From: Lindgomyces ingoldianus
Lineage: Eukaryota > Ascomycota > Dothideomycetes > Pleosporales > Lindgomycetaceae
Length of the DNA stretch: 64,000 bases
Direction of reading: 5' to 3'
Assembly (NCBI RefSeq): GCF_010093535.1
Contig: NW_022985170.1
Location: 662,016 to 726,015, forward strand
The translations under genes were made by a program, and so were the position numbers. The first letter of the stretch is position 1. Every line of letters begins with the position of its first letter. This document shows, piece after piece, positions 46,703 through 57,200 of this stretch. Under the pieces are notes generated by a model that saw only the letters and a program-made list of their open reading frames with translations, did no database searches and was not told where the DNA came from.

Positions 46703-48263
46703 CTATACGGAACTAGTGGGCTTGTGCTTCGATTTCGTCTTGCTTCTGTCGGACTCCAACTCCACTGTCTCGCAGCTATCTATTGTCTCGCGAACTTGCG
46801 CCGGACTAGGGAAAAGTCCTCTCGGATTTGCGCTCCATAGCTCTGCCATCGCCTTTTTCGTCTCGTCGTAGATTTTGCGTCGATGCTCCTCGTTGACTTC
46901 ATATCTTATAGTCAGTCTTCTCGAGGCGTAAGAAAAGTCCTTGAGCCGTATATTACTCAAAGCGTCCCAATCGAGCCTTCTTGCCTCTGCATTGCTGATT
47001 GCAGTGAAGTCATCCATTTGTCGGAAACTGCCCAATACTGCGGCATCCATGGCGTTGGCTTCCGGGGAGACTTGGTAAAGAGATTCCAAGTTTATGATAA
47101 GCCAGTTTTGGAAGGGGGACTTCAGAGTTGAAATAAGTGGTGAGCCTGAGGCGTTGCAAGTAAGGACTCGGAGAAATTGCTCGTCTGGTTGCATCTGTGA
47201 GTCGGGTGGGTTAGTGTAGGGTGATTGAATCATCTGTAGAACAGAGGTCCAGTCTTTGGTGATTTGAATGGTGTCGAATGGGGTCGCAGTTCCTGCTACG
47301 TTTGCGACCCTTCTTGCAAATACAGCTAGTGTAGAGCTGTTATCCAGTATCTCATAACCGAGACAACCTCACCCTCCAGCTTCCCATTTTTGGTCAACAG
47401 AGGAGCTGCGGTCGAGCTTCTGAGGGTGGGGTGGGACCGAGAAATCCGGGACCCACGATAGCAAAGTACCCAGTCTTCTCTCCGAGGCATCCTCAATCAT
47501 GGTCAAGATGCCCAAGGACTGTTTGGAGAGGATTTATATGCGAGCAAACTCCCGGCTGACATCCTCCATTGACTTGCTGTAGTCCACTGGCGGAGGGTTG
47601 AACTCCACACCTAACCGTTTCGCGCACTCTTTCGCCAAGCCAATCATAGCATAGAACTTGTCTCGTGGATAGTAGCCTGGAGGCCTCGGCCCATCATTAG
47701 AATTTCAGAGGGCTCTGATGGATCGGTACTTTTAGAGACGCGACGGCGGATCTGCCAGTGTGTTAAGATGACAATTGGCAGGACATGATGCATCGTGCTC
47801 TGTAAACCTTGCCCTGGTGTATCTGGTGTAGGCAGGAAGCTGGACGCGTGAGTCTTTCGCAGCACCCACACGCTGGTCGACCTCAAGTATGATGATGTCC
47901 GAATAAGGTCAGTCCATGGTACTTGATGCTTTCCCCAAAGCATGAGTACTTCTTTCGCAAAAACGAGCTCTTGAACGATCCATACCCGTTGGAAATATGG
48001 ACTGGAGAAAAATGAACTCAAGCTGATCCATTCGGATGTTGTGAATGCGCGAACAGCTTCTACAGCATCGTAGGATGTGTCCTCGTATGTTGCCTGTGGG
48101 ATTTGCGATATCCTCTTCATCAAGTGTAAGGCTTCCCGAGTGTGTGAGTCCTCAGGCCCGACCCATACAGCGACACTTTGGGCGGCTTTAGAAATTTCGT
48201 CCATGGAGGCTACTTGTACGCCTTTCTCGGCATTGCCTTCTTGGTTGATGCATACTGTATCGA
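46703..48263 (-). pseudogene. 3' half of an interrupted HET (heterokaryon incompatibility) gene
   Basis: Leftward translation begins inside the HET motif (VDTVCINQEGN), with no ATG in the frame. It continues with the rest of the domain: SVAVWVGPEDSHTREAL, FTTSEWISLSSFFSSPYF and QRVWIVQELVFAKE. A frame change near 47690-47720 leads to YYPRDKFYAMIGLAKE and VDYSKSMEDVSREFARI. A TAA (47534-47536) interrupts before ILSKQSLGILTMIEDA, and a TGA (47369-47371) before CLGYEILDNSSTLAVFARR. The unbroken C-terminal 177 codons run to the stop at 46703. HET proteins trigger cell death on fusion of unlike hyphae. The missing first half is found at 49970-51352, on the other side of the HNH insertion. Confidence 0.85.
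48259..48263. repeat. ATCGA direct repeat, left copy (candidate target-site duplication)
   Basis: The same five bases recur at 49970-49974. Removing 48264-49974 would join the two HET halves in frame as LIDTVCINQ. Confidence 0.6.
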
Positions 48264-48340
48264 CCCCAGCGAGAGAGACGATCAAGTCCTCCTCGGCAAA
48301 CCCTCGGCTTCACGACCGTCCAAGTGCACGGACAGGTCGC

Positions 48341-48348
48341 TGACGTCA
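48341..48348. promoter_or_regulatory. CRE-like palindrome TGACGTCA upstream of the HNH gene
   Basis: A perfect consensus site for ATF/CREB-type bZIP factors, 70 bp before the HNH ATG and inside the inserted segment. Function is inferred from the consensus only. Confidence 0.4.
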
Positions 48349-48417
48349 CTTCGTCGCTTCCCAAAGTTTTTTCTCAATCCTCTCTCCTCCGCCATGGGAA
48401 CAAACTAAACTGCCACC

Positions 48418-49812
48418 ATGGCATCTACAGGTGGACCTGAAGCAGAATTTCATGACCCGTGCCGCAGAGAACTACTCGAAGCCCTGAAAGATGTCATACC
48501 TGTCGATACCATACCACCAACAGCCTGGGCATGCCTCTGGCTAAGCGACATTGATAGGCTAGCGAACCTTGTCGCTCAGACTCGAATTTGGCCCCCTTTC
48601 ATCGTGGGTTTTGTTGAAAGCATCGAATCTTCTGCAAGACTGGTTCCAACATGTATGTTGCTCAACCTTATGTTGGTCAATTGCTAATATTATTTAGGGA
48701 CTCAACGAAAACGACAAGCTTCTGCCACTTCTACTCCACTCCGACCTTCCACTCCACAGCGACCTACAACTCCCCTGCGGCCGCCTCCGTCGCAGCAGTC
48801 ATCTTCAGCACAGGATAGTCCTGGACGAAAGCGAGATAGCAGTGGGCAGCTGCTGATTACTCGCTCTAAAGCACAGCGAGACCTGGTTAGTCTATCCTAA
48901 GTCTTATCTTGATTAATCAAGTTTCTTACTAATACTATCTAGTGCCATCAGAGGGACCAAAGGAAATGTATCCTTACAAAGTCCGGCGAGCCAAATGAAG
49001 TCGCGCATATCTACCCATTCTCCATGCGATACGAGAATACCACTATCAAACGTCAAGGGCTCTCCTTTTGGGACACCCTACGGACATTTTGGTCTAAAGA
49101 GCGTGTGGATGCCTGGTACAACGCGATATTCCCTCTTGGTACGGAAGTCTGTCAGAACCTCCTGTGTCTTTGCCCGAATGCACATGCATATTGGGAAAGG
49201 GCATATTTTGCCCTCAAACCAATCAGAATTTCAGACGACAAGAAGCATCTAGATGTGCAGTTTTTCTGGCTATCGTTAAACCCCTACGTTACTGGAGTCG
49301 ATGTCTTACAAGTTCCTTCATTGCCAAATTCAGATCGAGGACCAAACTTAGCCAGGCTATTTAACCATGAGACCTGCGAGAAGATTAGTTCTGGATGCGA
49401 AATTTCTCTAGAAACTGATGACCCAGTATCACGGCCGCTGCCTGACTTTAGGCTGCTAGAGATGCAATGGTTCCTACACCGTATGACAGCAATGAGCGGA
49501 GCTGCTGAACCCCAGGACAACTTTTATGATGATGATGATGATGGCGATGACGACATTGCAGGGGCCCTGCAGTATCGGCGGGATATGTACGCGGGGGATG
49601 ACATGGATATGGAGGAAGGGCCGGCTATGTACTTGGAGACTTCGCCAGAGCATTTGTGGGAGGAATGCTTCCCTGCACAGCCCCCAGGAATTCAAACATT
49701 CGGGCATATGATCACACTCCGTGGTGGAGGAGGATACCGCGAAGGAGAAGATCGCGAAGGGGAAGACCACGAAGGAGAAAACCACGAAGGAGAAGAGCAC
49801 AAAGAATTCTAA
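48418..49812 (+). CDS. Fungal HNH endonuclease (HNH_2 family)
   Basis: Exons 48418-48652, 48698-48885 and 48943-49812 (introns 45 and 57 nt with GTATGT/TTTAG and GTTAGT/CTAG borders) join to 430 aa. The N-terminal about 75 residues are helical. A Pro/Ser/Thr linker (79-125) with RKRD and TRSKAQRD basic patches follows. The nuclease core (about 142-210) has CHQRDQRKCILTKSGEP, the HNH histidine in VAHIYPFS, and the second half CQNLLCLCPNAHAYW, containing the Asn and the last His. KPIRISDDKKHLDVQFFWL and MQWFLHRMTAMSGAAEP are typical of the fungal family. The tail is acidic, with DDDDD and EGED/EGEN/EGEE repeats. Unlike its surroundings the frame is fully intact. DNA target and role are unknown. 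It is the only gene of the insertion. Confidence 0.85.
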
Positions 49813-49908
49813 TAAGGCTTGATAGCATTAGCATGGCTACATGTCACAAAATTACTATTTTAATAGCAGAGAGAGTAAATTATCCCGGCCCAGCACGCTA
49901 AATGTGCA

Positions 49909-49966
49909 GAATCAAACACCTCAGAAAACAGAGGTCCTGACCTCAAGTTTCTGTGGCGTTTGATTC
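49909..49966. repeat. Imperfect palindrome, 27-bp arms with 4-nt loop
   Basis: The arm starting GAATCAAACACC pairs with the arm ending GGCGTTTGATTC. 22 of 27 positions match, and the loop is CCTG. It ends 3 bp before the right ATCGA repeat and about 100 bp after the HNH stop codon. It could be the element's terminus or an RNA hairpin at the end of the transcript. Confidence 0.8.
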
Positions 49967-49969
49967 GAG

Positions 49970-51352
49970 ATCGATCAGGATATGTGCATAACTGGTCGAT
50001 CCAGATCCTCCACTTTCTTTGCTGCTTTGAGAGAAGACGATCCCCAGCGCGTCATGTAAATTTTTGCTGATTAAGACCTTGTGTCCATTGCAAATGACTT
50101 CGTATTGGCGAGTGGGCTGAGTAATGTTGCTATGGTGCTGGTAGAGTGCTGAACGTGGATCACCCTCGGCGTATGATAAGGCTAAGAAGTCTGGCTTTGT
50201 GTTAAGGTCCGCTATTTGAAGATTGAGCCTCAGGCGGCTGATGTCATCAACCCCGTCGTTTTCGAGGAGCCGTATGTTAGATCCTGTCCAAGGTTCTGAT
50301 ACAGTTCGGTTGCAGGCACAGAGTTAACTAAAAACAGCTCTTTCAGCATAGCCTCCTCTAGCATCTCTTCCGTTATCATAGCTTGCTTGCTGGCTCCTGT
50401 ATTAGGCACGCCGTTTGGGAAGCGTCTTCTCGCGTCCTCAAATATCTTTTCAGTCAGCTCACGCAACTGCCCCGGGAACTCAGCTAGCATGGATCCCCCA
50501 TATTCGGGGCTATCCGCCAACCTGGTTTCTAGCCCAATGGTAAGCTCTTGGAATACGGATCGGAATTTGTCAATTTTTTTTCTGTGTCCGTCTCCTGAAT
50601 TGCTGTCACCATTCGGTCAAATACGTTCCCATTCACCATTTCCGAGGTCTTCTGTATAGCACCATAAGAGTTGGCGGTCGATTGGATGGGGTGTTGCATA
50701 GATGCTAACGACTCTTGCATACTTTGCAGCGATTCTCGATTCTGAGGTAGAATTCCGTCGGTCGCTGCTGAATCAGCTGATTAGATTGAAGACTACAGTT
50801 GCTGCAATGCAGGTAACATTGTGGATTGAGCGTTGATCTGATTTTCCAATACCGCTTGGGGGTTTTCCTAGGAAGCACACATGGTGTCGAGGAATTTTCC
50901 ACAGATAATCACTTCAGATTCTCCCGGATAACGTTGAAGCATAGGCTCGATATCTGCGTTGTTCTTCCTGGCTATTCCATAGGCGAGTGCTATGTCGTCG
51001 GGCCCATGAATTTCTAGGTTATAGCCCGTTCTTTGTGCTCGACGCTCGAGCTTTTCCATCATTTCGGCCTGTTGTTTCATATTTTCGACTGATCCAAGGC
51101 TCGAAATACCCGCCCAAAGCGGTCAAGGAACTGTCGGGCGTTGGTCGCAGGATCATTTCCCCGGGAGAGCAAAGACTCTAGATAATTCATAGCTCGGCCA
51201 ACTTCGCGAGCAAGATCGATGTCTTCGAGCCCATGTCTCCTTGGGTCATATTCTGCCCTCTGTGCTCGTTGCTCCAGCCTCGTGATGAGGTCCAAGGTCA
51301 GAAGGCTCCCGACACTGCCTCCGAACGAACTCGTAGACAGTGTGGCGCCCAT
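49970..51352 (-). pseudogene. 5' half of the interrupted HET gene
   Basis: It starts at ATG 51352-51350 (MGATLSTSS...) and reads leftwards. Two related segments, LEQRAQRAEYDPRRHGLEDI and LERRAQRTGYNLEIHGPDDI, form an N-terminal repeat. A helical region (MQESLASMQHPIQS, FQELTIGLETRLADSPEYGG) follows. The start of the HET domain is next: NIRLLENDG, LNLQIADLNTKPDFLALSYAEGD, YEVICNGHKVLISKNLHDAL and HILID. Single-base shifts (near 51085, at the T8 run 50574-50581, near 50275) and stops (TAG 50793-50795, TAA 50781-50783) break it. The last HET residues are LID of the ID-x-x-CINQ motif, after which the insertion sequence begins. The ATCGA at 49970-49974 encodes this last part. The region upstream of the HET domain has no known name to me. 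Confidence 0.78.
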
Positions 51353-51803
51353 GATCCTGCAATCTGTCACCAGCGGGGTTTAGACTAGAGTATGCTTTCA
51401 TCATTACCTGGAAGCAACGAAGCTCTGTGAATTCCTGTTCTCATTCTCAGGCTACCATCCGAAGCCGAGACAGGGGCTGTCATGATTGGTGTATGAATAC
51501 GGGTGAGTCTTATCGATAAGCCCACAACGCACGGGACAGGACATGGCGCCAGCCAGCTTCGCGATCCGTATGACGGCGTCTTTTTTTGCTCGCGCAACGT
51601 GTTAAGCTTGCTCCAAAAGCAATTACTTAGACTACACTAACCCCCACCAGGCAATTACTCGCTGTTGCAGCGAAGATTCTCTCCTATCCTTTGAGACATC
51701 TCCTCCCCATCTACTCTTCTTTCACGGATATTTATTCTCCCTCGAACCACCATTACAGCTCCTCTGCTGGATTCCTGCTGGGCCTACGCCAGCTCCACGA
51801 CCG
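51353..51803. other. Divergent spacer between HET relic and SEC12
   Basis: 450 bp containing the SEC12 promoter. A C/T-rich patch (51680-51725) precedes the SEC12 ATG. Nothing else was recognised. Confidence 0.45.
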
Positions 51804-53776
51804 ATGAGTGCTCCAACCGTTACGAAAGCGGAAACATCGTACCCTATATTTGCGGCCACTTTCGCCCACAGCCATCCCGGCTGTTTGGTGGTCGCAGGAG
51901 GCGGGGGAGCGTATGTTTCCTTGTGCAAACCAAATATCCGCGCGTCCTAACATTGACTTGCAGGGGACGAAGCGGAGTTGGCAACAAGATTACCGCCTTT
52001 GATGTTTCCTCACGAGCACCAAATGTTGACAGCTTTGCCGAGATCGACCTAAGTAGGGACGAAGACTCAGTTACTTGTCTCGCGAACCTCGCAACAAAGG
52101 ACGGTCTCATTCTCTATGCTGGAATAAACTCGTCGGAGGCAGATCGGCTAAAGGGCAAGAACGAACATTTCCGCGCATTTGAGGTCGCCTTCCCAAAGAA
52201 TAGAAGAACAAACAGTGCTAGTTCAGAGAAGAAACCACAGGGCAAAGTTTCGTTCCTTAGCAAGACAAGCTTGTTCAAGAGCTTGTCTACAGTGAGTGCG
52301 AAGAAGGATGGATACCAGCGTATAGTGCGTCTATCGCCAGCGAAGAGGAGCGCCTCGGGGAACAAGCGCATCGGCGCCATTGCTTCCAGCCTTGCGGGGG
52401 ATGAGAACGAGATTGTGGTATTTAACGCAACTTCAAATCTGCCTCGGGACCCAGGCGATGTGATTCACCGCGTTGCATTGAGCAAAGGCCAGGAAGCCAA
52501 CGATCTCGATATTCTAGAGCCAGAGGACGGACAATTCAAGATCGCCTACTGTACGGATAACGATGTGTATGTTCAGGAGATCAACTACGATTTTGGAAAA
52601 AAGAAACCACTTGGAATGCTGCACTCGCCGGAAAAGAAGTACACCGTCCCCTTTCCAGATGTCTTTGAGAAGAAAGGCCGATCTAAGATTCGGTGTCTCC
52701 GCTGGCTTTCTCCTTCGCACTTGCTCCTCCTTGCGAATCTACCAAACAGGACCGGGGTCGAGCTTCACATTCTACGAATCTACGGCGACACTATGGGGAG
52801 TATCACTCTCCGAAAGCGTTTATCTAGACACGTGAAGGCTGCAGTAGATATGGATGTTGCGTGTCTTGACCCTGACGGCGCTGGAGCTTATCAGATCGTA
52901 ATGGCTGTAGCGGGAATTGATATAAGCATTAGCCTTCTCACCATGGAGTATTATGGCACCAGCAAGAACAGTGTCAGCAGTTTCCATTCCTACGCAACCT
53001 ATCGAGATGTACACCCTCTTCAGATGACGAAGCTGATCTTCTCCCCGTTCTTCTCCCCTTGGACGGCTCCCCAGGCACCCCCTTCAAAGAAACCAGGACC
53101 TCAGTACCTTCGTTTGGCTTCAATATCTCTTGGGAATACCATATCTGTCGAGTCATTCACTCTCCAGCCTGTGTCTAGCAAGCCTCGCTCGCGGTACCTC
53201 CTTAGTTCTGCCTCCTCACGAAGACTCTATCAAGGTGCCATGTATTTCTCAATCGCGTTCGTCATTGTTGCCATAGCGATTTTAGTGCAATCGCTATTTG
53301 ACCCTGAAGGAACTATGACCAAGGGACTCGTGTCTGAGGACATTCGCAGGGCAGTTGGGGGACTGAAACCCCCAGGTCTAGTGATGGAGGAAGCCCACTT
53401 AGCAAGGGCAGTATCAGAAGGCATGAAGACTCCTGCGGCACAGGCTCCTCAGCGCCTACGCGATCTCTTGCATTTTCATCACCAAGAAAACCACGCAAAT
53501 ACCGAGAAGAAAGCGGTCGTCATCCGCCACGACCCCAACGCAGACTCCTCACTGAGTACAGAAGTTCACACCGACACCAACGAGGCAGCCAAGAAGCACA
53601 CAGAAGCGAAGAAATGGGAGGAGCTGTCGCACGCTGAGCGAAGTAGGTGGAAAGAAAAGCTGATCAAGGCTGGTATGTGGGCAGTGGACGAGGGGGAGAC
53701 AGTGCTCAAAGGCATCTTCTTTAGTGAAGCCGCAGGCATAGTGGGGGCAATGGCGCAGGGTATCATCAACGGGTGA
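51804..53776 (+). CDS. SEC12: SEC12-type guanine nucleotide exchange factor for SAR1 (ER, COPII)
   Basis: Two exons (51804-51910, 51964-53776; 53-nt intron with CTAAC branch site) encode 639 aa. The N-terminus MSAPTVTKAETSYPIFAATFAHS begins the cytosolic seven-bladed propeller, and the intron lies in the glycine loop, giving GGGGAGRSGVGNKITAFD (the K-loop region of SEC12). The propeller continues to about residue 430. One membrane anchor, YFSIAFVIVAIAILVQSLF, is at about 450-470, followed by a lumenal tail of about 165 residues with a HAERSRWKEKLIKAGMWA-type helix. SEC12 activates SAR1 at the ER membrane to start COPII vesicle budding. The upstream ATG at 51804 is preferred over the later one at 51923 because it supplies the first blade. 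Confidence 0.9.
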
Positions 53777-54248
53777 AGCGGTCACTAGATATGTCTTAGG
53801 GTTGCATGAGGTGTCTTTGATGGTGTATGATTATTGGAGAGCAACAAAACCGTTTCCTTACTTCAATTTGTGGTGAAGCATGTGGCGGCTTAAGTCGGTT
53901 ATTTTGGTGATCGTGGTTTTACCTTTTCCATGGCCAGTTGCATTACCTCTAGCTTGAGATTAATATCGTCCACGGATTCTTGATGGATATCAAATTCGGT
54001 GAACAACCACCGCTTTGGCGCTTGTCTTAATTGGGCAAGCGGTGAGCTTCCATGATTTCAAGAACTAGTCCGTGCGTTCCTCGTGATGTCGCAGCACAGA
54101 GAACCCCGTGAGGAGTCTACGTAGGTGGGAACTTTAATTCCCCCCAGAGAGTCCCTCGCATCGTTCCGACACTTCGCCCTCTTCCTTTCTATGGAAGCCT
54201 CCAATCTCCTCCCTTTTTCTGCCGCGTGCTTCAGGTGAAGCCGACAAT
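53777..54248. other. Intergenic region between SEC12 and TOR
   Basis: 470 bp forming the TOR promoter and SEC12 3' flank. No other feature was recognised. Confidence 0.45.
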
Positions 54249-57200
54249 ATGGCACAGCCAGCTCCCTTTGCGTCCATCCTGGACCGACTCTTCACAGAGC
54301 TCCGGTCGAAGTGAGAAAGCTGCTCCTAACGATTATCGCAGAGTTGGTGGCTGATATGCGGCAGGAATGATGACATGCGACTGAAGGCCGCCCATAATAT
54401 ACGCCAGACAGTGGAGTCGGCTCACCGAGGTTAGGATGACAACAACTTCTCCACCCCTCCAGACTTTGTTGAACTCACGCATTGTAGAGCTTCCTCCGAA
54501 TACATTCGGTCAGGTCTACAACGACGTCAATCAACGCATCTCTCTTCTCATTGTCTCCGGGAATGATTCCAACGAACGCATTGGCGGGATTCATGCCCTT
54601 AACGCACTCATCGATTTTAAAGGCGACGATGCCGGCCAGAAGACTACGCGATTCGCCAGCTACCTTCGAGCTGTCATGCGCGGGACAGATACAGCGTCGA
54701 TGGTGGTGGCGGCGAGGGCACTCGGACGATTGGCAAAGCCCGGAGGAACACTGACGGCGGAGCTGGTCGAAGCCGAAGTCAAAGGAGCCCTCGAATGGCT
54801 GCAGCTTGAGCGGTCGGAGAATCGCCGCTTTGCAGCTGTCTTGATCCTCCGGGAGCTGGCCAAGAATTCTCCTACACTAATGTACCAATGGATAGCGCAA
54901 ATATTTGAGGTCATCTGGGTGGCACTCCGAGACCCCAAGGTCCTTATTCGGGAATCAGCGGCGGAAGCCATCAGTGCTTGCTTCGAGATCATCTCCCCGA
55001 GAGATTCACAGATGCGACAACAATGGTTCGGGAGGGTGTACGATGAGATCTTGAAAGGCTTCACAATCAATACGAATGAGGCCATCCATGGATCACTTCT
55101 CACCATGAAGGAACTACTTGACAAGAGCGCCATGTTTATGAACGAGCAGAAGTATAGAGAAACTGTTGAAACTGTTCTGAAGTACAGGGACCATCGCGAC
55201 GCTCTCGTACGGAGAGAGGTTGTCCTAATAATTCCGATTCTCGCCAGCTATTCACCCACCGACTTCGCTACCAAGTACCTCCATCAATGCATGCTCCACC
55301 TTCAGGGCCTTATTCGGAAGGATAGAGATCGGGACAAAGCTTTTGTTGCGATCGGCCAAATTGCAAATGCAGTCGGGGTTGCCATTGGTCCTTACCTCGA
55401 TGGAATTCTTGGATTCATTCAGGAGGGCCTCGCTGCTAAAGCGTGAGTTAGAATATCCTAAATATTGGAAGACACCTCTAACTTAGGACGTAGACGAAAC
55501 AAGGCGGCGATCAACGACGCCCCGATATTCTCATGCCTCAGCATGATTGCAGCCGCAGTCGGCCAGACACTAAGTAAAAATGTTGAGCGGTTGCTGGACC
55601 CTATCTTCTCATGTGGACTGAGTGATTCCTTATTCCAAGCGCTAGTGGATATGGCCCACTATGTTCCACCTTGCCGACCGATCATCCAGGAGAAACTTTT
55701 GGACCTTCTCAGCCAGATCCTGGCGGGTCGACATTTCTTGCCTTTGGGTAACCCACACCAAGGATCCTCCCCACCTCACATATGGACTCGTGATCATAAA
55801 GATCCCCAGCAAATAACACAGAAGGAAGCCGAAATTGCCCTCGCTCTCCACACACTTGGGAGCTTCGACTTCACTGGCCATGTTCTCAATGAGTTTGTCC
55901 GCGATGTAGCGATCCGCTACGTTGAGGCAGACAATGCTGAGATTCGAAAACGCGCTGCGTTGACTTGTTGCCAGCTCTTTGTCAAGGATCCTATCGTACA
56001 TCAGACAAGTACACATGCCACCAAGGTCGTGGGTGACATTATTGAGAAACTGCTCACAGTTGGTGTTGGTGACGTCGATCCTGAGATCCGGTGGGAAGTT
56101 CTAATGGCCCTCGATGCTCGATTCGATCGCCACCTGGGGAAAGCTGATAATGTTCGAACTCTGTTTCTCGCTCTAAATGATGAGGTATTCGTTATACGAG
56201 AGGCAGCCATGTCTATCATTGGCCGGCTTACTACCGTCAACCCGGCCTATGTCTTCCCTTCGCTGCGCAAGGTTCTTTTGCAGCTATTAACGGAAGTAAA
56301 TTATGCAAACAGTCCGCGAAGTAAAGAGGAAAGCGCCAAGCTGATAAGCAATCTTGTGGGTTCCGCAGATGCTCTTATCAAACCACTCGTAGATCCCATT
56401 GTTGCGGTTCTCCTCCCGAAAGCCAAGGATTCAAATCCAGAGGTTGCTTCTACAACATTAAAAGCCATCGGAGACCTAGCTACTGTTGGTGGCGAGGGCA
56501 TGGTCAAGTACATTCCGGAACTCATGCCCATCATTCTCGAATTTATGCAGGACCTGAGCTCTGACTCGAAACGCTTCTCGGCCCTGCGGGCTCTAGGACA
56601 GCTTGCGACCAACGCAGGCTATGTCATTCAACCATACCGGGACTACCCAGAACTCATGAATATTCTCATGAACATTGTCAAGACGGAATCAGAGGGCGAT
56701 CTCCGCCGTGAGACCGTCAAGCTGATGGGCACCCTTGGGGCTCTGGATCCGGACGAGTACCAGAAGATAATGGAACAGTCTCCGGATAAACACCTCGTCG
56801 CTGAGTCGCAAGCAGTTACTGATGTCTCTTTAATCATGCAAGGTGTTACTCCTTCTAATGAAGAATACTATCCAACGATCGTCATTAGCACGCTCATGGG
56901 ATTGCTCAAGGATACGTCTCTAGTACAGTTTCATTCCGCAGTCGTAGATGCTGTTATGAACATCTACGCCACAATGGGCCTAAAGTGTGTGCCGTTCTTG
57001 AACCAGGTAGTTCCTGGATTCTTGATGGTCATTCGAGGTGCCCCTCTTGGACGTGTCGAAGGATACTTCAATCAACTCAGTCAACTTGTACGAATCGTTC
57101 GCCAACACATTCGGCCTTACCTACAGAGCATATTGGCGACAATTCAAGAATACTGGAGCGCCAACCCTCAATTACAATCGACGATTTTGTCTCTCATCGA

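Larger units (their letters stand above)
48264..49974 (+). mobile_element. 1.7-kb insertion carrying an HNH nuclease gene, inside a HET gene
   Basis: Bounded by ATCGA repeats, this segment contains one complete HNH gene in the opposite orientation to the HET gene, a CRE-like palindrome upstream of it and a 58-nt palindrome ending 3 bp before the right ATCGA. There is no transposase and no terminal inverted repeat that I can see: the left end CCCCAGCGAGAG and the inverted right end CTCGAATCAAAC differ. Its borders are defined by the conserved HET motif on both sides, so they are accurate to within a few bases. The mechanism (homing, reverse-transcript-independent transposition, or capture at a break) is open. 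The presence of introns in the cargo gene argues against insertion of a spliced cDNA. Confidence 0.7.

Noticed and set aside
48264..49974. Helitron or classical DNA transposon as the identity of the insertion
   Set aside because: There is a 3' hairpin, but no Rep/helicase or transposase, no CTRR end at an A/T junction and no terminal inverted repeats. The 5-bp duplication also does not fit Helitrons.
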